A stretch of 64,000 nt of DNA from Opisthocomus hoazin (Eukaryota; Chordata; Aves; Opisthocomiformes; Opisthocomidae), in contig NC_134420.1 of the NCBI RefSeq assembly GCF_030867145.1, positions 8,483,823-8,547,822 of the forward strand. The letters are read 5' to 3'. This document shows positions 50,711-64,000 of this stretch, piece by piece (positions within the stretch are counted from its first letter, which is position 1; each line of letters begins with the position of its first letter). The position numbers and the translations under genes are program-made. A model generated the notes under the pieces. The model was given only the letters and a program-made list of their open reading frames with translations. It was not told the origin of the DNA and searched no databases.

Positions 50711-53700
50711 CTGTAGGGAGAACGCGTCACACTTACTGTAACATAAACAAACGATACTGCCCGTGGGCAGCGGCACTGAAAGCTTGTTGTGGGATCAATG
50801 CTTTGGAATAAAATCAAATTAATCCCTTCAAAACCATACAAGCTCTTGAAAGCTGCCACAAAGGCTTGATTGAAAAAATACAATGTACTGTATTTGAAAT
50901 AAGAACTGATGCTTTTGATTTATGTACAAACTTTTTTCTCCCACGGAAAATCTCTGTTGCAACTGGATATAGCAGTAACAGAGACAAAACCACAGATGTA
51001 CTTTTTCTAATTACTTAATTAGAGAGCTGTAGTTTGTACGCCTGTAATGTCTGACATAACAAAAAGACCAACCAGGAGCAAAAGACTTAGAAGTAACTTT
51101 GGTTTTGCCTACTAAAACCCTTCTCTGGGCAACAAACCGAACCCGGTAAGCCTTCCCCATGCTAGCCCTTATCATCCAATTCCTCATCACAGCACTGCCA
51201 AGCCGAAGCTCACGCTGGCTTGTGAAACCTCAGAAACTCGTTAGCAGGTTAAAAATATACATACATATGTATTTACTTTATAAATGTGTATGTTGTCTAC
51301 CAGTGAAAATCATGACCAAGGAAAGGAATCTCCTGCTATAAACACAACAGAGCACTGGAGGTTAATGGATGACCCCAGGCTTAAGCAGAAGGTTAAACAG
51401 ATGACTGCTTTTCATTATGAAGGGATCTTGATAACTCGTTCCCAAATAACAAAGCAAGCAGCAGCAAATATTAATCGCAGGTATTTCGGCATGCCAAGGG
51501 CTTGAACTCTTCAGTAACACTACAGTTTGAGGATGCTGAAGACTGTTCTCAACCTTCTAAACATTTGTCCAGCAACGCTCTTGTTCAGAGCGCGCCTGAG
51601 GAACTGGCAGCAGTGCTGGCTCTCTGCTGGCCTCTACCTTCTCTCCCGCTTGCCACACAGGAATAGGATGTAACAGGGGGTTGTGCACTCCCATAATTCT
51701 GGGCAAATGGGGCAAACTATAAGGACCCATGAACTGAGCCACACCTGAGCCTTGATGCAGCAAATGTGATTGAGAAAACCAGTAGCAAAAGCATGGAGAT
51801 ACTGAGAAGGCAGCAGCTCTCCTCTTAGGATCAGGAGGTAGCAGCTCCAGTTCCACCAGTGCAAACAGTGAGAGAAAGCCCTGCTATTGTTGTCCATAGA
51901 AAGCTAATAAAGAAGCAAGAAAACATCTAGGAAGAATTTAGCACCAAATGTACTTTTTTTTTTTAAAAAAAAAAAAAGAGAAAAACACCCAACCAAAAAA
52001 CCACCACCAACAAAATAAAAAAAAAAAACCACCAAACAAAAAAACACATCAGAGCTTCATGGAGGAAGACAACTTCCCATCACTAACCCACAGGGGAAAA
52101 ATGTTTTTCTTTAAAACCATTATGATACAGTACAGATCACTGCTGTCTGAAAGCTCAGATAAATACAGCTACCCACAGTGTCTATCAGAAAGAATAATCA
52201 CTTCAGAATTGCTGCACTGTCCGCCTGTATTACTTTATTTATTTAGACTGGCAATTTTGATTTAGATCATCTCACGGTGGAAAAAAACTTTGTTTGCGGT
52301 TGTTCTTGTTTATCAAGCAGGAAAAAAACCTGCAACACCTAAATGTGTGTATAGGCTCTGTTGATTTAATGGAACGTGGTGCATGTTCATCTCTAACTGG
52401 AGTTGGACGGGAATTAATTGCATGGGAAGAAAATGCTCTCAACACTTGGCTGTTTCTTTCTGTACTGAAAGAAGCCGTTTTTATGTCTTATGAATAAGTA
52501 CTAAACAGAATTTTAACTTTTTTGTTAGTGTTCTAGTAAGAATGTATTTGAACGTTCACTTTCAATACATGCTACCACCCTTCCTATAAGATTTAAATGT
52601 AAGGTGCTGCACGTGGTTACTCAGTGCTTTCTCATAATAATGATCTTACATATTAACATACCTTCCTCTCCCATCATTCAACAGTACTACAACTAGAAGT
52701 TTCATCACCCAATGTGCCTACAAATGCTGTAGACAATTTACATGTTGTAGCTGGAAGTCCTGCTGTATTCACTTGTTCTTGAAATGCAAAGATTAATATT
52801 TATACAAAATATCCAGTCTTTTCCTGGGTGCATTAAAAGACTGCTATTCATGCCACCATACTTAAGGTCATGTCAGTATTTCCATTATAAACTCTTTATT
52901 TACAGATACCAGGCATGAAACTCATGGTATGAAGTCACAAGGGCTGCAGAAAAACCAACAACACTAGTTGAGAAAGCTGTCTTTTTATTTTTCTTTTATG
53001 AACTCCTCTAAATACTTAAGCCTATGGAGAACCTAATTAGAGTCAATGGAGAAACCTCTAGGGGAGACAATATAAAGCATTTAATGTGCAATTTTGAGTT
53101 CTAGGGTCACAAAGTCTTACACTCTCTCTCAGGCAGAACTCCTAGTGTTTGTCTCTCAGCCACATGAAAGCTACAAAATTGTATTAAATATTTAAGTATC
53201 TCCAAAATGGATTCAATCTCTCACTCTCTTCCACTGCCACAAACTGAGCTTATTGTTTCTGAAGCTTCACACTCTGCCTGATCTGGTACTGACAGTGGGG
53301 AAATATCTCCTCTGAAATATGAGACTGCTGAAAGGTAACATACACAGTACAAACTGTATTACAGGATGCTTCCAGAAATGAATGCAAAGTGAGTTCTGGC
53401 AATCGCTCCTCCTGACGTCTGACTCAAGATGCCCTCCTTTCTGCTCTTCCTTATACGCTAAGGGAGGTGCGCTGAGACAGTACGTTGCCTTGGATTCTCC
53501 TTTTTTTCTAGCACCTTTCTTGGCTCCTAAGCTTGGAATAATGGGGATAATTTTCATTTTGGCTTGCAAGTGTGGAGAATCTCATCTGTTTCTCTAACCA
53601 AGTTTGTCAAAATTTGAATTGCTTTCAAACAACCTGCATAGAACAACCTTTGCACAGTGAAAGATGTAGGTGGCTAAATGTAGTGTACAGTCCTGAAACA

Positions 53701-53876
53701 GTCTGTTTTAATTCTGGCATAAATTTACAACTGCTGTGGATGTAAGCTCTTCCCTCAGTTCCCTCCCTACTTTAGTTCAATATTCATATATTCAATATCC
53801 AACCTTTGCAACACACCAGTGAAACGCGCTGCTTTGAAACCAGCCTGAGATTGAGGAGGGGAGCAGCGCTCCTTAC
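50711..53876 (-). other. MPPED2: MPPED2 last intron
   Basis: The minus-strand intron has donor GTAAGG at 53876-53871 and acceptor CTACAG at 50716-50711. It contains a T/A/C low-complexity tract at 51953-52050 and otherwise unique sequence. No other exon or transposon was recognised. Confidence 0.9.
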
Positions 53877-53990
53877 CTTCATGAATCCCACCGAAGACAT
53901 GGAGTTTGGGCCTCACTCGCCTCTGCACCGTGTTCAACAGCTCCACACAACCCACTCTCTGCAGCTCCTTTGGAACCCAGTCTCGAAAAC
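53877..53990 (-). CDS. MPPED2: MPPED2 penultimate coding exon (residues 218-256)
   Basis: MPPED2 is a class III metallophosphodiesterase of nervous tissue that hydrolyses phosphodiesters weakly and binds AMP/GMP. This 114-nt exon (2 bases + 37 codons + 1 base) reads FRDWVPKELQRVGCVELL, then RRVRPKLHVFGGIHEG. The GGIHEG motif is the modified metal-site signature: most relatives, including MPPED1, have GHIHEG. Counting back from a 294-residue end puts the unusual glycine at 252, the position reported for the mammalian protein. Exon borders are TTCAG|G on the 5' side and GAAG|GTAAGG on the 3' side, both in phase with their neighbours. Confidence 0.97.
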
Positions 53991-56676
53991 CTGAAGGCAA
54001 AATGCGATCAATACTATTAATTTTCTCTATTCAGGCAAGGTTTCACATAGTCTTTCAGGAAGTCATAATTCATGGAAAGTTTATTACATTATCTGTAGTC
54101 ATAACCTCTCCATTAAAGCACACAATGGCTTTTAAGAAATGTGTCACTGTCACTTTGTCTTCCTTAAGATTTCCTCCCTCCATCTGCATTAATATTTTCT
54201 GGATGTGATTTGTTTTTTTTAAACTACAGGTTTCAACTCACCTTCCACTTTGAAACCCTGGGACATTTATTCCCGGCACCGCTGCAGATTTTTCTCCCCT
54301 TTCCCCTGGCTCTCACAGCAGTCAGCTTCCCAAGCCAGCTACATGGTTACTCCAGAAATGAAACACCTCAGGAAGATGAGCTGATCTACGACCCCACACC
54401 TCTGCAACCCCAAAGATCTAAAATACAGCCTCCCACACCTTCAGAGGACCAGGGTCTGCAAGTGCCAAGTTACTGCTGAGCCCCCTCGGTCACCAGCCAC
54501 AAGCAACGTAGCAAAATAGCTTCCAACAAGCTAGTGCTAATTGACTACGCTGCCCTCAGTCCTACAGACAATACAGAACGACACACAAAAACCCCAACAT
54601 CAGTGACTAGAGAAGTCTGCTGCCTGGACTAGTCCTGGTAAGCATCAGCAGGGCAAGAAGAATGAGGAGGAGCAACAGGGAAATCGGGAGCCGCATCCAA
54701 CTGTAGCATTCAACTGTAGCACTTTAGAGTAATTACACTCTGTGCCAGGTTTATCCCAGGTAGTAAGAACATGTTGTGACATGAACTTGACTGAATTTTG
54801 GAGACAACAAAGCATCCAGTTACAGCTCTACCTCCCTTAATATTTACATAATTTAAAAAGCAGCGTTTTGTTAATATTATCATGCAGGCTCAGACCTAGA
54901 CCCTCTCCTTTTAGGCACAGTACTAACACCTAATCTGTGTCTGTAGTTAAATACGGTGCCAACCTTTTGAAATTGAACTTCATTATCTCCATCAAAACCA
55001 AAATTTAAGTATGCTTATTCAATTACAGCACTCATTAGCGTCTGCAGCATCACAGTATTTCCATACGAACCCAATTCAGAGCAGATGGATTAGCAACCTA
55101 TTTAAAATAGCACCCATGAAACATTTTAAACATGCTTGTGGGGTTTCTTGCTTCTTTGGGAAAATAAACAGATTAAAAGAGCACTATTCAAAGCGTTGGT
55201 TTTCAATATCCGGTGCGCTCCCCTGTCAGTGGATGGTATATCACTGCTGTAGAAAAGCAGCGTGCTGGTAGCTCTAGTAAGATTAAACAGAATTTGCAGA
55301 CCATCTTACAACATTCTCTTATTAAAAGTGTACCCAGGATATAAAAGGAGTGGTAAGTACATCCATCACCGGTCAAAAACTTTCTAGACTTTATTTTTTT
55401 CTTCTTAGCTCTGCTTGGATTGCTGACTCTTAACTTAATTGTGGTACAAAACATAAGCAGGCATTAATTCCTGACTCCACAGTCACTTGAGAAGCTCTAT
55501 GAGAGCACTGAGCCAGCCTGGTAGCATTCAAATGCTGTTTTATAAGGGCACCTTGCAATTCTGGGAAGTTTTTTTAATATTCAATACCATCTCAAAACTC
55601 AGTGATTTCATGTGATCATCTGATGATCTGACCCCTTGGATTTCAAGAGCATACTAAAGCCCTGACAAAATCAGTCCACTAACAATAACGGTAATGAAGA
55701 AGAGACTGACACACTTTCTTACCCTGACAAGCTGTATTTATAAAAGGCAGATGCTCAGTTGTTGAAAAACCAACTGAAACATTTAAAATATGGTCCTAGA
55801 CTGCTTGCCATGTGTGTCTTAAAGAAAAGCAGTAAATAATATGCAATGCTATCTCCTGGGGTACAGGATAGGGAAGAGATAGTAGGAATTTTCAAATGGT
55901 TTTAGTGTGTGCTTTAACGACTTTATAGATGCACCAAAACTGAGTACTCCTGCCTCTGCTGAATGATCATTTTAGTATCTTTTTGAGACCATTAGAACTT
56001 CGAATTAAAATGGGGATCATTGAATTACATTTACAAGACAAGCAAAATTTAACTAAATGAAAAACTTTAACTAATTGATAAAAGTAAATTATGCATTCAT
56101 ATACTTGTGCTCACCTGTCATTAGTTTGAGCCAGGAATAATTATCTGAGAGCATAATTTTATTCATTCACAAACTTGCTATAAGCCAATTAATATCTTTA
56201 AAACTCCTGTTATATGTTCTGAGTTTACAAGGACATTATCAAGGCGAATGCGTGACTACATACTCCTGAAGTCTTGACCGAGTACTCTAAAACCTTAAGA
56301 AAACATATCATTGCAGTGGAAAAATGTTTCAGAAGTTTTAGTCAATCTCCAAAAAATCATACGGGACTGGAAACTGTTTCTCAGGTGAATACTGCTCTTA
56401 AACAAAATGTCAAGCTATAATGGCTATGGAGTCAGATATTTGATCTTCCCTATCTTAAATTTAACAAAAAATTTAGTTTTCATTAAGAAAACACCAGCAA
56501 GCTCAACAGATCTGCTAAGCCTAATCATCGCTTTGCCCTTCTTCCAAAAAGACTTTTAAATTCATAGTTCTGAGTTAAGGTGCAATTACAATATCACTAT
56601 AAGTATTATTAGTTTTGCTTATTTTGAAAGTAAAATTCTCATGTAAAAAATGAAACACAGCTTTTGTTTCACTTAC
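53991..56676 (-). other. MPPED2: MPPED2 intron between residues 217 and 218
   Basis: The donor is GTAAGT at 56676-56671 and the acceptor CTTCAG ends at 53991. It is AT-rich, with no recognised exon or repeat. A plus-strand ORF of 89 codons at 54210-54479 shows no family resemblance. Confidence 0.9.
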
Positions 56677-56792
56677 CAAGGGGAGGTCCATGTGTCATTA
56701 GTATATCAATTCCCTCAGGAATAAGGTTCCACTTGTCTAGCAAAGACTGACCTCTGGGTAGGTTAAAGCCCCATCCATTAAACCACGGTGTC
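56677..56792 (-). CDS. MPPED2: MPPED2 coding exon (residues 179-218)
   Basis: This 116-nt exon supplies the last base of the Trp179 codon, 38 full codons and the first base of Gly218. It reads TPWFNGWGFNLPRGQSLL, then DKWNLIPEGID and ILMTHGPPLG. The THGPP motif carries a metal-binding histidine of the phosphoesterase site, residue 213 by the count used here. The acceptor TTTTCCCCCGAAG and the donor G|GTAAGT are both good. The next exon upstream, which should end in GAPW, was not found in the remaining 7.2 kb, consistent with the very long introns known for this gene. Confidence 0.96.
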
Positions 56793-59700
56793 CTTCGGGG
56801 GAAAATAAGATGAACTGCATCAGTGTAAAATAAAAATCTCTTCCCTTTTCCAATTTTTCTGAATTAAAATAATTTCCGTACTTCAGAGACTACTTGCAGA
56901 TGGCCTTTTTGAAGGGGATGTTGCTAAAACAACCTGCTTCAAATGCACACATACACTGATCCATATGTTCGAATTTAGATTAATATCCCATGCTCTTTTC
57001 GTACAGGTGTATTCAGCCCCGGGGCTGTTTATCCACCAGAGAGAAGGGAAAAAAGTTAACATAACGCAGACTAAATCTAAAGCGTTTTTCCCCAAATTTG
57101 GGGATGTTCAAACATAAGAACTCCTTCCCTATGTTACGTACCAAACCAAACAAAGATCTCGTAAGTTTTTGGAGGCAAGAGACGATTTCTCGCAGCACAA
57201 GGCAGGTAGTGGGTAACAGCTCAAGGCGAAGGCTGCGTGATGCTGCGGTTATAAGCACCGGCCGTACCACGGTGTTTCACTGAATGCAAACTTGCTCCTT
57301 TTAGCACTTGTAATATCAGAACATTGTTGCATAACTCGGCTTTGAACTCCTGAGCCTCCCACAGGTCTTCATCACACAATGTTTAGCCTCAAGGTGACTT
57401 TTTTAAAGAGATCTTATCATTTAAAATTCACTTCATATTTCTTAAGGAAAACAGAGATCCTCAGTCTCCACCATCACAGCACAGCGTTATTCCGAGACAT
57501 GGGATTATCCATCAACCCAGCCACATAGTAATGAAAAGCAGACCTTCCATGAGTACTTTTTCAATGTCTAACAGCCAAACTGAATCATTTTCATGCAGGT
57601 ATATTACAATAAAGCCTTTCCTTAGCAGGTAGGTACATGGAGCAATTATTCTGAAGAGATACTATAATATTTACACCTGTTACTAACAACTTATGCAGCT
57701 GTTAGTGTTGTACGAATTTTAAGAGTTTTCATCGATGTGTGTGTTTCCTAGAGCTCAGGCAACAGATTTAGACTTGGTTGCTTCATTCTCTAGGTAGGGG
57801 GGCATCTTTCTCAGAGTTCAAGCTACTCCTGCAGTTCTGAAATTGGGGGAAAAAACTAACCACAAACCAACCTTAAAGAAAAGCATACCTGTTTAAAGAG
57901 AGAGACATCATTAAGAGACCTACATCATTTCATTATGTAATCTGCCTCCTGCACCCTTGACATTATGCATTTTTTCAGCCTCAAATATGCATTTCAGTGG
58001 AAACTTCCTGCTGAGATTACATCTCTATTTTTTTTTTTTTTTGTAATTAAAGTATTTTGTTTGCCAGAGACATTTGACCAATGAAGATCATATCCAGTTG
58101 TATGTATGGTCTGAATTCCTGACAATCAGCAGGATGGGAAAACAGCAGGCACTGCTGACAGAGGAGCAGGAAGGTCACTGGTGCCTTTGTAACAAATAAT
58201 AGACATATCCCATGTAGTCCTAGTGACCTAACACTTATACTACACACACATAGGAACTCATTCAACTTAGCAGGCTTCCTGCACGCTGGATGAATGCTAA
58301 CAAAAGATGGGAAAATGATATCTTACTTAAACACTTTACATGAGCTATGGGTTCCTCATGTGCATAGCAACGAAACTTCACCTCTCACTGCTGGCTTACT
58401 CTGCACCCACCGAAACACCTAAAAAAGCTCGTATATTGTGAAGTAAGGTCAGTGTACCTCACAGGAGGTTTGTAGGCAGCTGAATTAAAACTGAAGCATG
58501 TGCCTCAGCTTTAACTAAATCACAAGTGTTTCTGCTTTTCTATGATTGACCTTTCTGAAACACCTACCTAAATTTCCTTTCCTCTAATGTTCCTAGGTTT
58601 TAAGGTATCAAGATTATTGTAACCTTCAGGGCTGCTGTTAAATGTTAGAATATGGTTTGGCTAAACGTTCAGCTGCTTAAAAAAACAAACACACATCACA
58701 TAGGTTGAACTTTTCACTGTCATTTAATGATTCTTTCCCCACTTGCATTTCTGCTGCAGAATAATACTGTAGTTATTACACCATAGTTAAACTGAAACGT
58801 GAAACCACATCTGTGATCTCTCTGGAGCTCTTTGGAGACTACAACCACAGAAAATCTGGATTTGTCTGCAGGTTTTTTATTTTATTTTCTTCTGAAGCAC
58901 TGGGGGAGGAGGAGGAGGGGAACCTGAGCTCCAATATATTCTTGGTTCACCAGGCTTTGTAATTAGCTGTGACTAACAGGCACCACATGGGAATCCACTT
59001 GTAAGAAAACTTTCAAGAAACCTTCCCTATTATGCAGAATGTGCACAAAAAAAGATGGTCAAGTCCTTCTTTAATACACTAAATATTTGCATATGAAATG
59101 AATAAATTGAGAAGAGCAGGCGACTGGAAGAACACCTGGATTACAGATTTAGGTTTCAGGCATTTCAAACACGAACCGGCACTGCGTATTCGTGAGAGTA
59201 CTGCACCCTGAGTAGGCAAATCCAGAGTCCCAGCGCTTCGGAGGGGGTTCAGGCCTTGCTGAGAGCCAAAAGCAAAGAGGACGTGTTCAGAACACCACCA
59301 AGAAGAAAAACAGCTTTATGGCACAGATTCAGGTTTAGATGAGATCACAAGGAAGGTCACCCGATGTTTGCACTATGCTGTGCTGCAGCGCAGATAAAAT
59401 GGAGTTGATGTACTGCGAATCCCGCGAGCGGACAGATGAATAGCTGTCCATCCCCAGCAAACTCTAAACCTGCGCAGGGAAGACAAAGCCTGCACTGTAG
59501 GCAGGTAGCATCTTATCAAGGGGTATCGGATAGGGATATTCTACTGCTACTAGTGCCCTTTTTCACATATGTAAGAGTTCAACAGAGTCGTTCTCAACTT
59601 CTAAATAATTTACAGGAAAAAAATTGTGCATGTAGTTACGTGCCTTCTGCAACATCTTCTTGAGCTGGTTACTTACTGGGAGAAACCACCTCCTATCTAG

Positions 59701-62700
59701 GAAGAAATGATACCATGAACGCCGGCTGCACCCATCTGTGGTAAGTTGCAATCAGGTGCAAAGAATTAGTAAAGGCTACTTAGTCATTAGTAACCATATT
59801 TAAGATCTGACATATTTTTCTTTCCTATGAAGTTCTAAGTAAGGGATTTCAGTTAACTCCTAAAACCATTAATAGTATACTTCATATTCAAGTAGCTGGC
59901 AAGAAAAGAAAGCGATCAGCTGTTGAGTAATGCCACAAGGGAGGCACAGACGTAAAAACCACAGGGATTAGTAACAAGAGATTACAAATGAGTTTGTCAT
60001 TTTACGTTTGACGGACCAGAACATTTCCTCATATCCGATGCATGGCGTGGTGCGGGTCCCGCTTGCCCGGCGTATCAGCCCGCGTCTGAGAGAACCTAAT
60101 TGACCCTCTGCTCATCAGAACCACGCTGCACTTCACAGCATCCTTCACGTGCCATCAAATCGTCATGATAACTCTTGATCCCCCGCTCACCCGACAGCTC
60201 AGCCCTCCCCTGACTGCAAAGCTTCCATATCGTTTAGGGATAGCAGTTATGCTGGCACCAGATGTGACACAGGGAATATCCTCATGAAAGGCAGACACCT
60301 GGCCCATCATTACTCTCTTCAGTTCTTCATTTCTACACAGGAATCCCCACAGATCTCCCTCCACCTGGCATTTTGGAAGTTACATTTTCTGCGATTAAAA
60401 GAATGCTTATGCAGTAGGCTGTGTATTATCTTCACACCTTGTGCTGCAAGAGACACAGACATCACTTGACATAATACCAGGCAGGAGGGGATCTTAATCT
60501 TCGCGACAAGACTTGTCCTCCTTTTGCAGGAGCGTTGGGAGAACCCACTGACAAGACACACAGATCAATCTGCTTTTAACAGCAGAGCGCTGCCTCTTCA
60601 GCAGGTGATTGGATCTCCCTTCTTCCAGGTGACTGTGTACAGTTTTACTATTTTACTATTACATTAAAAAAAAAAAGGCAGTGATGGAGTATTATTTTAT
60701 GGCACATAATCACAACCTCTCCTTGGTGTGTACACCTCAGAAGCAACACCGTCACACAGGGAAACAGGAGACACAAGGCCATGGCCAAGTTCATCCAGGT
60801 GATACAGGCATTTCAACTCCTTCTGGAACTTTGACATTTTTGAAGGATGGTATGTCCTACTACTTACTTTCATCTCTTTTCTGGCTCATGCATTTAATTA
60901 CCTGATCCTCAGAGTTCAAAACTCAAAAGGTAAATGTACAATGAGACCTTCTAGATTCAGTTTTTCCTTTTATCTCCACCAGTAAATCCAGTCATTTCAA
61001 TTGTTACTTCTAAACAGGATTAGAGAAAATAAATTATCTCACGGGTTTTTAGTCCCATGTATTAATTAATTTTTAAGGCTACCCACTCTTTTAGGAAAGA
61101 TTCAATTTGATCCTTAACCCAATGAGTAAAGTGCACACAAGGCAAAATCTCCCTGTGTTTCCTCCTACAGGACAACAGCTGAGGGGCTGTCTAAAACGCA
61201 TGGCAGCGGGAAGCACTGCCACACAACTAACAACAATAACGAACTGCTCTTTATTCTTGCCAGCATTCAAACTGAACGCACAGACCTGGCTCACGAGGGA
61301 GAGAGGCAGTTCCCTCGCACGAACAGGACGCGGGCACGGACAGGCACTCCTAGCCTTGCTCAGTTACAGGACTGCCAACCCCTCCCCAGCGCATCTGTTA
61401 CAGTCCCGGGCGCAGGCTGCAGCAGCGCAGCGGGCTAGCAGCGAACAAACCGCAAAGTGGGGGGGAAAAAAGTGACCTTTGTGCCCAGCAAAGAAAAGCC
61501 TTTCCATCGCCCTCCTCCGCCCTGCCGCTGCGCACCAACGTTTGCGGGGCCGAGCAGCGCACACGTGCCTGTCCCCGTCCCGTCCCCGGGCAGAGCGTGC
61601 CTCGTGGGAACACCCAAACAGCGACTGCGGCGCAGGGCGAGGGACACGGGGACGGAGGCGAGCGGGTGTAATCATGGAAACACAAGGCTGAGTAAAGCAA
61701 GCGCACAGTGTGTTAAGGAAGCAAGTTTTACAAGGTAAGACGTTCTATAAAGGCTCTGAAACTTGCCTTCTGTGCTACAAAAGCACTTTTTTGGTTCAGC
61801 TCTTTCTTATAGTGAACAATCAAATGCTTTTTCCTAATGTAACAACCAGGAAATCCTAAAGGCTAAATGATTTCCTAAATGTGATCGTTATACGTAATGC
61901 TGTACTATCAGAAAAAGGCAGAGTCTGGTGGCTTGAGCTATATTTCATTCCCACTAGCATTTACCTGCTGTGCCTCTGTGTCCCATTTAGAAAGCGAGGA
62001 CAATAATACACAACCAAAAGAAGCATCACGGGGTCTGGTTCCTTGGGACTTTGCTTACCCTGCATCTTTAAACAGCTGAAGCTCTCACAGAAGTGGGTTA
62101 CCAGGACTGTGATTATGTTAGCCGTGCTACTGTATGTATCTCCTTATCACTGACCTGCACAGGAGTCAGAAGTCTCTAAAACGTGGGTTTGCTATTTTTA
62201 CAATGTTACAAAAACTCAAAGCCTCAACAGCTGCAGGTAATTTTTTTTGCAGGTTTTATCTCTCTCTCTCACTCACATACTACAACCTCTAAAGAACTGC
62301 TGGTCATCTAAATGACAAAACCTTTGAGAAACGCAACCCCCAGACACCCATGTTTGGAGGCAGAGTCCTCACGGTTGCCTGTTCTCTCCAAAGCAGTCCT
62401 CCACAACGAAAAGTTACAGCAACCCCCTCATCACCACAAGTTAGTGGGACCTGGTATGCTCCTTGCACCAAGGTGCTCTCCACTTCTACCTCAGACTGTA
62501 CAATCTGGTCAATGGAGGTTTTAGCTTAGACTCCTGCCAGAGACCATTGCTTGGATCTGTGAGAGGTAAGAAAGAAAAAGCCGGCACCTCAACTGCTGCC
62601 ATTCAGCACGTTCCAGGGATGTGCTGATCTGGGCCAGATTATCACCCAGAACAGGGACAGATACAGCAGTAAGTGCAGCTTTAGCCGTCCATACGGCTGG

Positions 62701-64000
62701 AAAACAGTATGTGACAAGAATTCCCTCCTCCCGCACTTTGCAGTTCTTCCCTCTCACCCTGTGTGCATCTCTGCCTTGCTGCCTCCAGGCTGCCCCAATT
62801 TCATTGACAGGTAACAGAGCTTTGGTCCCCAAATCTAAAGCCTACTACCTCCATGGTCACCTTTCAGTATTTGGCTTCTCTGATGGCCCATACCAACCAC
62901 TGGCATCTTCTATCCTGTGTGCTGAATGGTTAGTGATGCATTTTGGAGGAGGAAAATAAAATGTCTACTCAGTTCACGTGTTTTGTGTTAACAAAACCAG
63001 AGAACCACAGAGAGTATTTAAGACCACAACTCATCGTCTGTGGGGAAGACGTATTTGAAAAAAAAAAAAAAAAAAGAAGTTGTGTGAGGAAACACATAAA
63101 ACATGCCAGGGTTTAAGAGACTTGAGGCCAAAGGAGCAGAGAGGCAGATTAAAATGCCAGCAATGTCATGGGGGATCACAAGACACGAGGACAGCAGGAC
63201 ACGGAGCACAGGGTCCCCTGAGGACAGGTTGGGAAAATATACAATGAAGCAGAGGAGAGGACAACACCAGGGAGCCAGTGGATACTGGGAAGGAGAGGAA
63301 GGGAGTAGATGAATTTTTAAAGTTTACAATTCAGACAACCTTGCTTAAGTATCTGAACTGCTCATCAACAAGGAAATTTCTCCAGCTCTTCTGAGGTTTT
63401 CCAATCCCTAACTGTATTGCAATTATTTTATTTAGGGCTTTACTTAATGAGATCTGGGAGATATTTTAATATCCTCAAAATATGAAAATAATTCAAACTT
63501 GACTCAAGGGCTAATTTCACTCTACTTTTTAAAAGAACAGAATTACAAAGGCCTAGTAATAGAGGCAAGTATTAGACCTTGCATATTTCTGTGCTGCATA
63601 TGGTTGAGGATGGCTTGAAGGATAGACCTGGTCTAAACTAGCGCCAGCCTCAGCCAGGTCCATACAGTACGCACACTGCGTTTGCCTGCACGGCGACGGG
63701 AGCACTGTGGCAGCAGCTCAGGCCTAGGTAGTACCACGCCAGACCGATGTGCAGAACCACTTCTCGTCCCAGAATGGGCACGTTCTCCCTTCATTCCCAT
63801 ACTGCAGCCCTGTGCAGGGTACAAGCACCCTCGAAGTGTCAAAGGATGCTGTAATATTGAAGAGAGCTTGAACTCCTCAAATTGATATGGTAGAATTTTG
63901 TGGACTTTGTAGAAACAAAGGGAACCATAGAATATCTGTCTAGAAGAAGGAGCTCTCCGGTCCCAAAGCTCACCACAACGTAAATCGAATGTCTGGTCCA
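56793..64000 (-). other. MPPED2: MPPED2 intron, partial (runs off the right edge)
   Basis: Minus-strand intronic sequence with no further MPPED2 coding exon recognised on reading through for the expected GAPW, GNHE and GDILLHTGDF blocks. It contains a T run at 58028-58042, A runs at 60666-60676 and 63059-63075, and a CpG-rich patch at 61300-61690. The remaining sequence is unique and unremarkable. Confidence 0.8.
61300..61690. promoter_or_regulatory. Intronic CpG-rich patch, possible alternative promoter
   Basis: Within an AT-rich intron this stretch is GC-rich with many CpG dinucleotides, densest at 61390-61680. Just downstream on the plus strand is a strong donor, ACAAG|GTAAGA, at 61735. 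This would suit a plus-strand first exon antisense to MPPED2; a minus-strand alternative MPPED2 start is the other option. There is no clear TATA box in the patch. The overlapping ORFs on both strands (70-122 codons) have no recognisable domain. Confidence 0.45.

Overview
This 64 kb window is vertebrate nuclear DNA, almost certainly from a bird. It carries CR1 retroposons with the typical avian 3' ends and avian ERVL-type solo LTRs. Its two spliced genes occur in the same order and orientation as on human 11p14.1 (FSHB - ARL14EP - MPPED2 - ... - PAX6). There are no operons, CRISPR arrays or prokaryotic features. Nearly all open reading frames longer than 60 codons are chance ORFs in intergenic, intronic or CpG-island DNA.

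Layout. Positions 1-2500 are AT-rich intergenic DNA; FSHB would be expected upstream, outside the window. Positions 2500-3640 are a dense CpG island, the promoter and probable first exon of ARL14EP (+ strand). The ARL14EP coding sequence can be assembled exactly from three exons, 7058-7480, 8467-8597 and 10043-10271, giving 260 residues, the length known for the human protein. Its 3' UTR probably ends near 11570. Positions 11600-49150 are a 37 kb intergenic interval between two convergent genes. It holds CR1 copies, one LTR, decayed SINE-like relics and several stretches that look like regulatory DNA. From 49150 to the right edge is the 3' part of MPPED2 on the minus strand: the last three coding exons (56677-56792, 53877-53990, 50592-50710), which correspond to residues 179-294 if the full length matches human. 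The 5' exons lie beyond the right edge.

How the genes relate. They are neighbours by conserved synteny and I see no shared pathway. ARL14EP is a small cysteine-rich effector of the small GTPase ARL14/ARF7. MPPED2 is a metallophosphodiesterase expressed in brain whose active site carries a glycine in place of the usual histidine; that glycine is visible here.

I found no new multi-gene system. The least ordinary observations are: a 24-nt exact, frame-preserving micro-inversion inside one CR1 copy (32824-32847); an intronic CpG-rich patch in MPPED2 with a good plus-strand splice donor (61300-61734); a cluster of TALE-type TGTCA motifs in a probable regulatory element (30100-30505); an octamer/CCAAT module like a histone promoter (43290-43341); and a G-run-rich stretch in the MPPED2 3' UTR that could fold as an RNA quadruplex.
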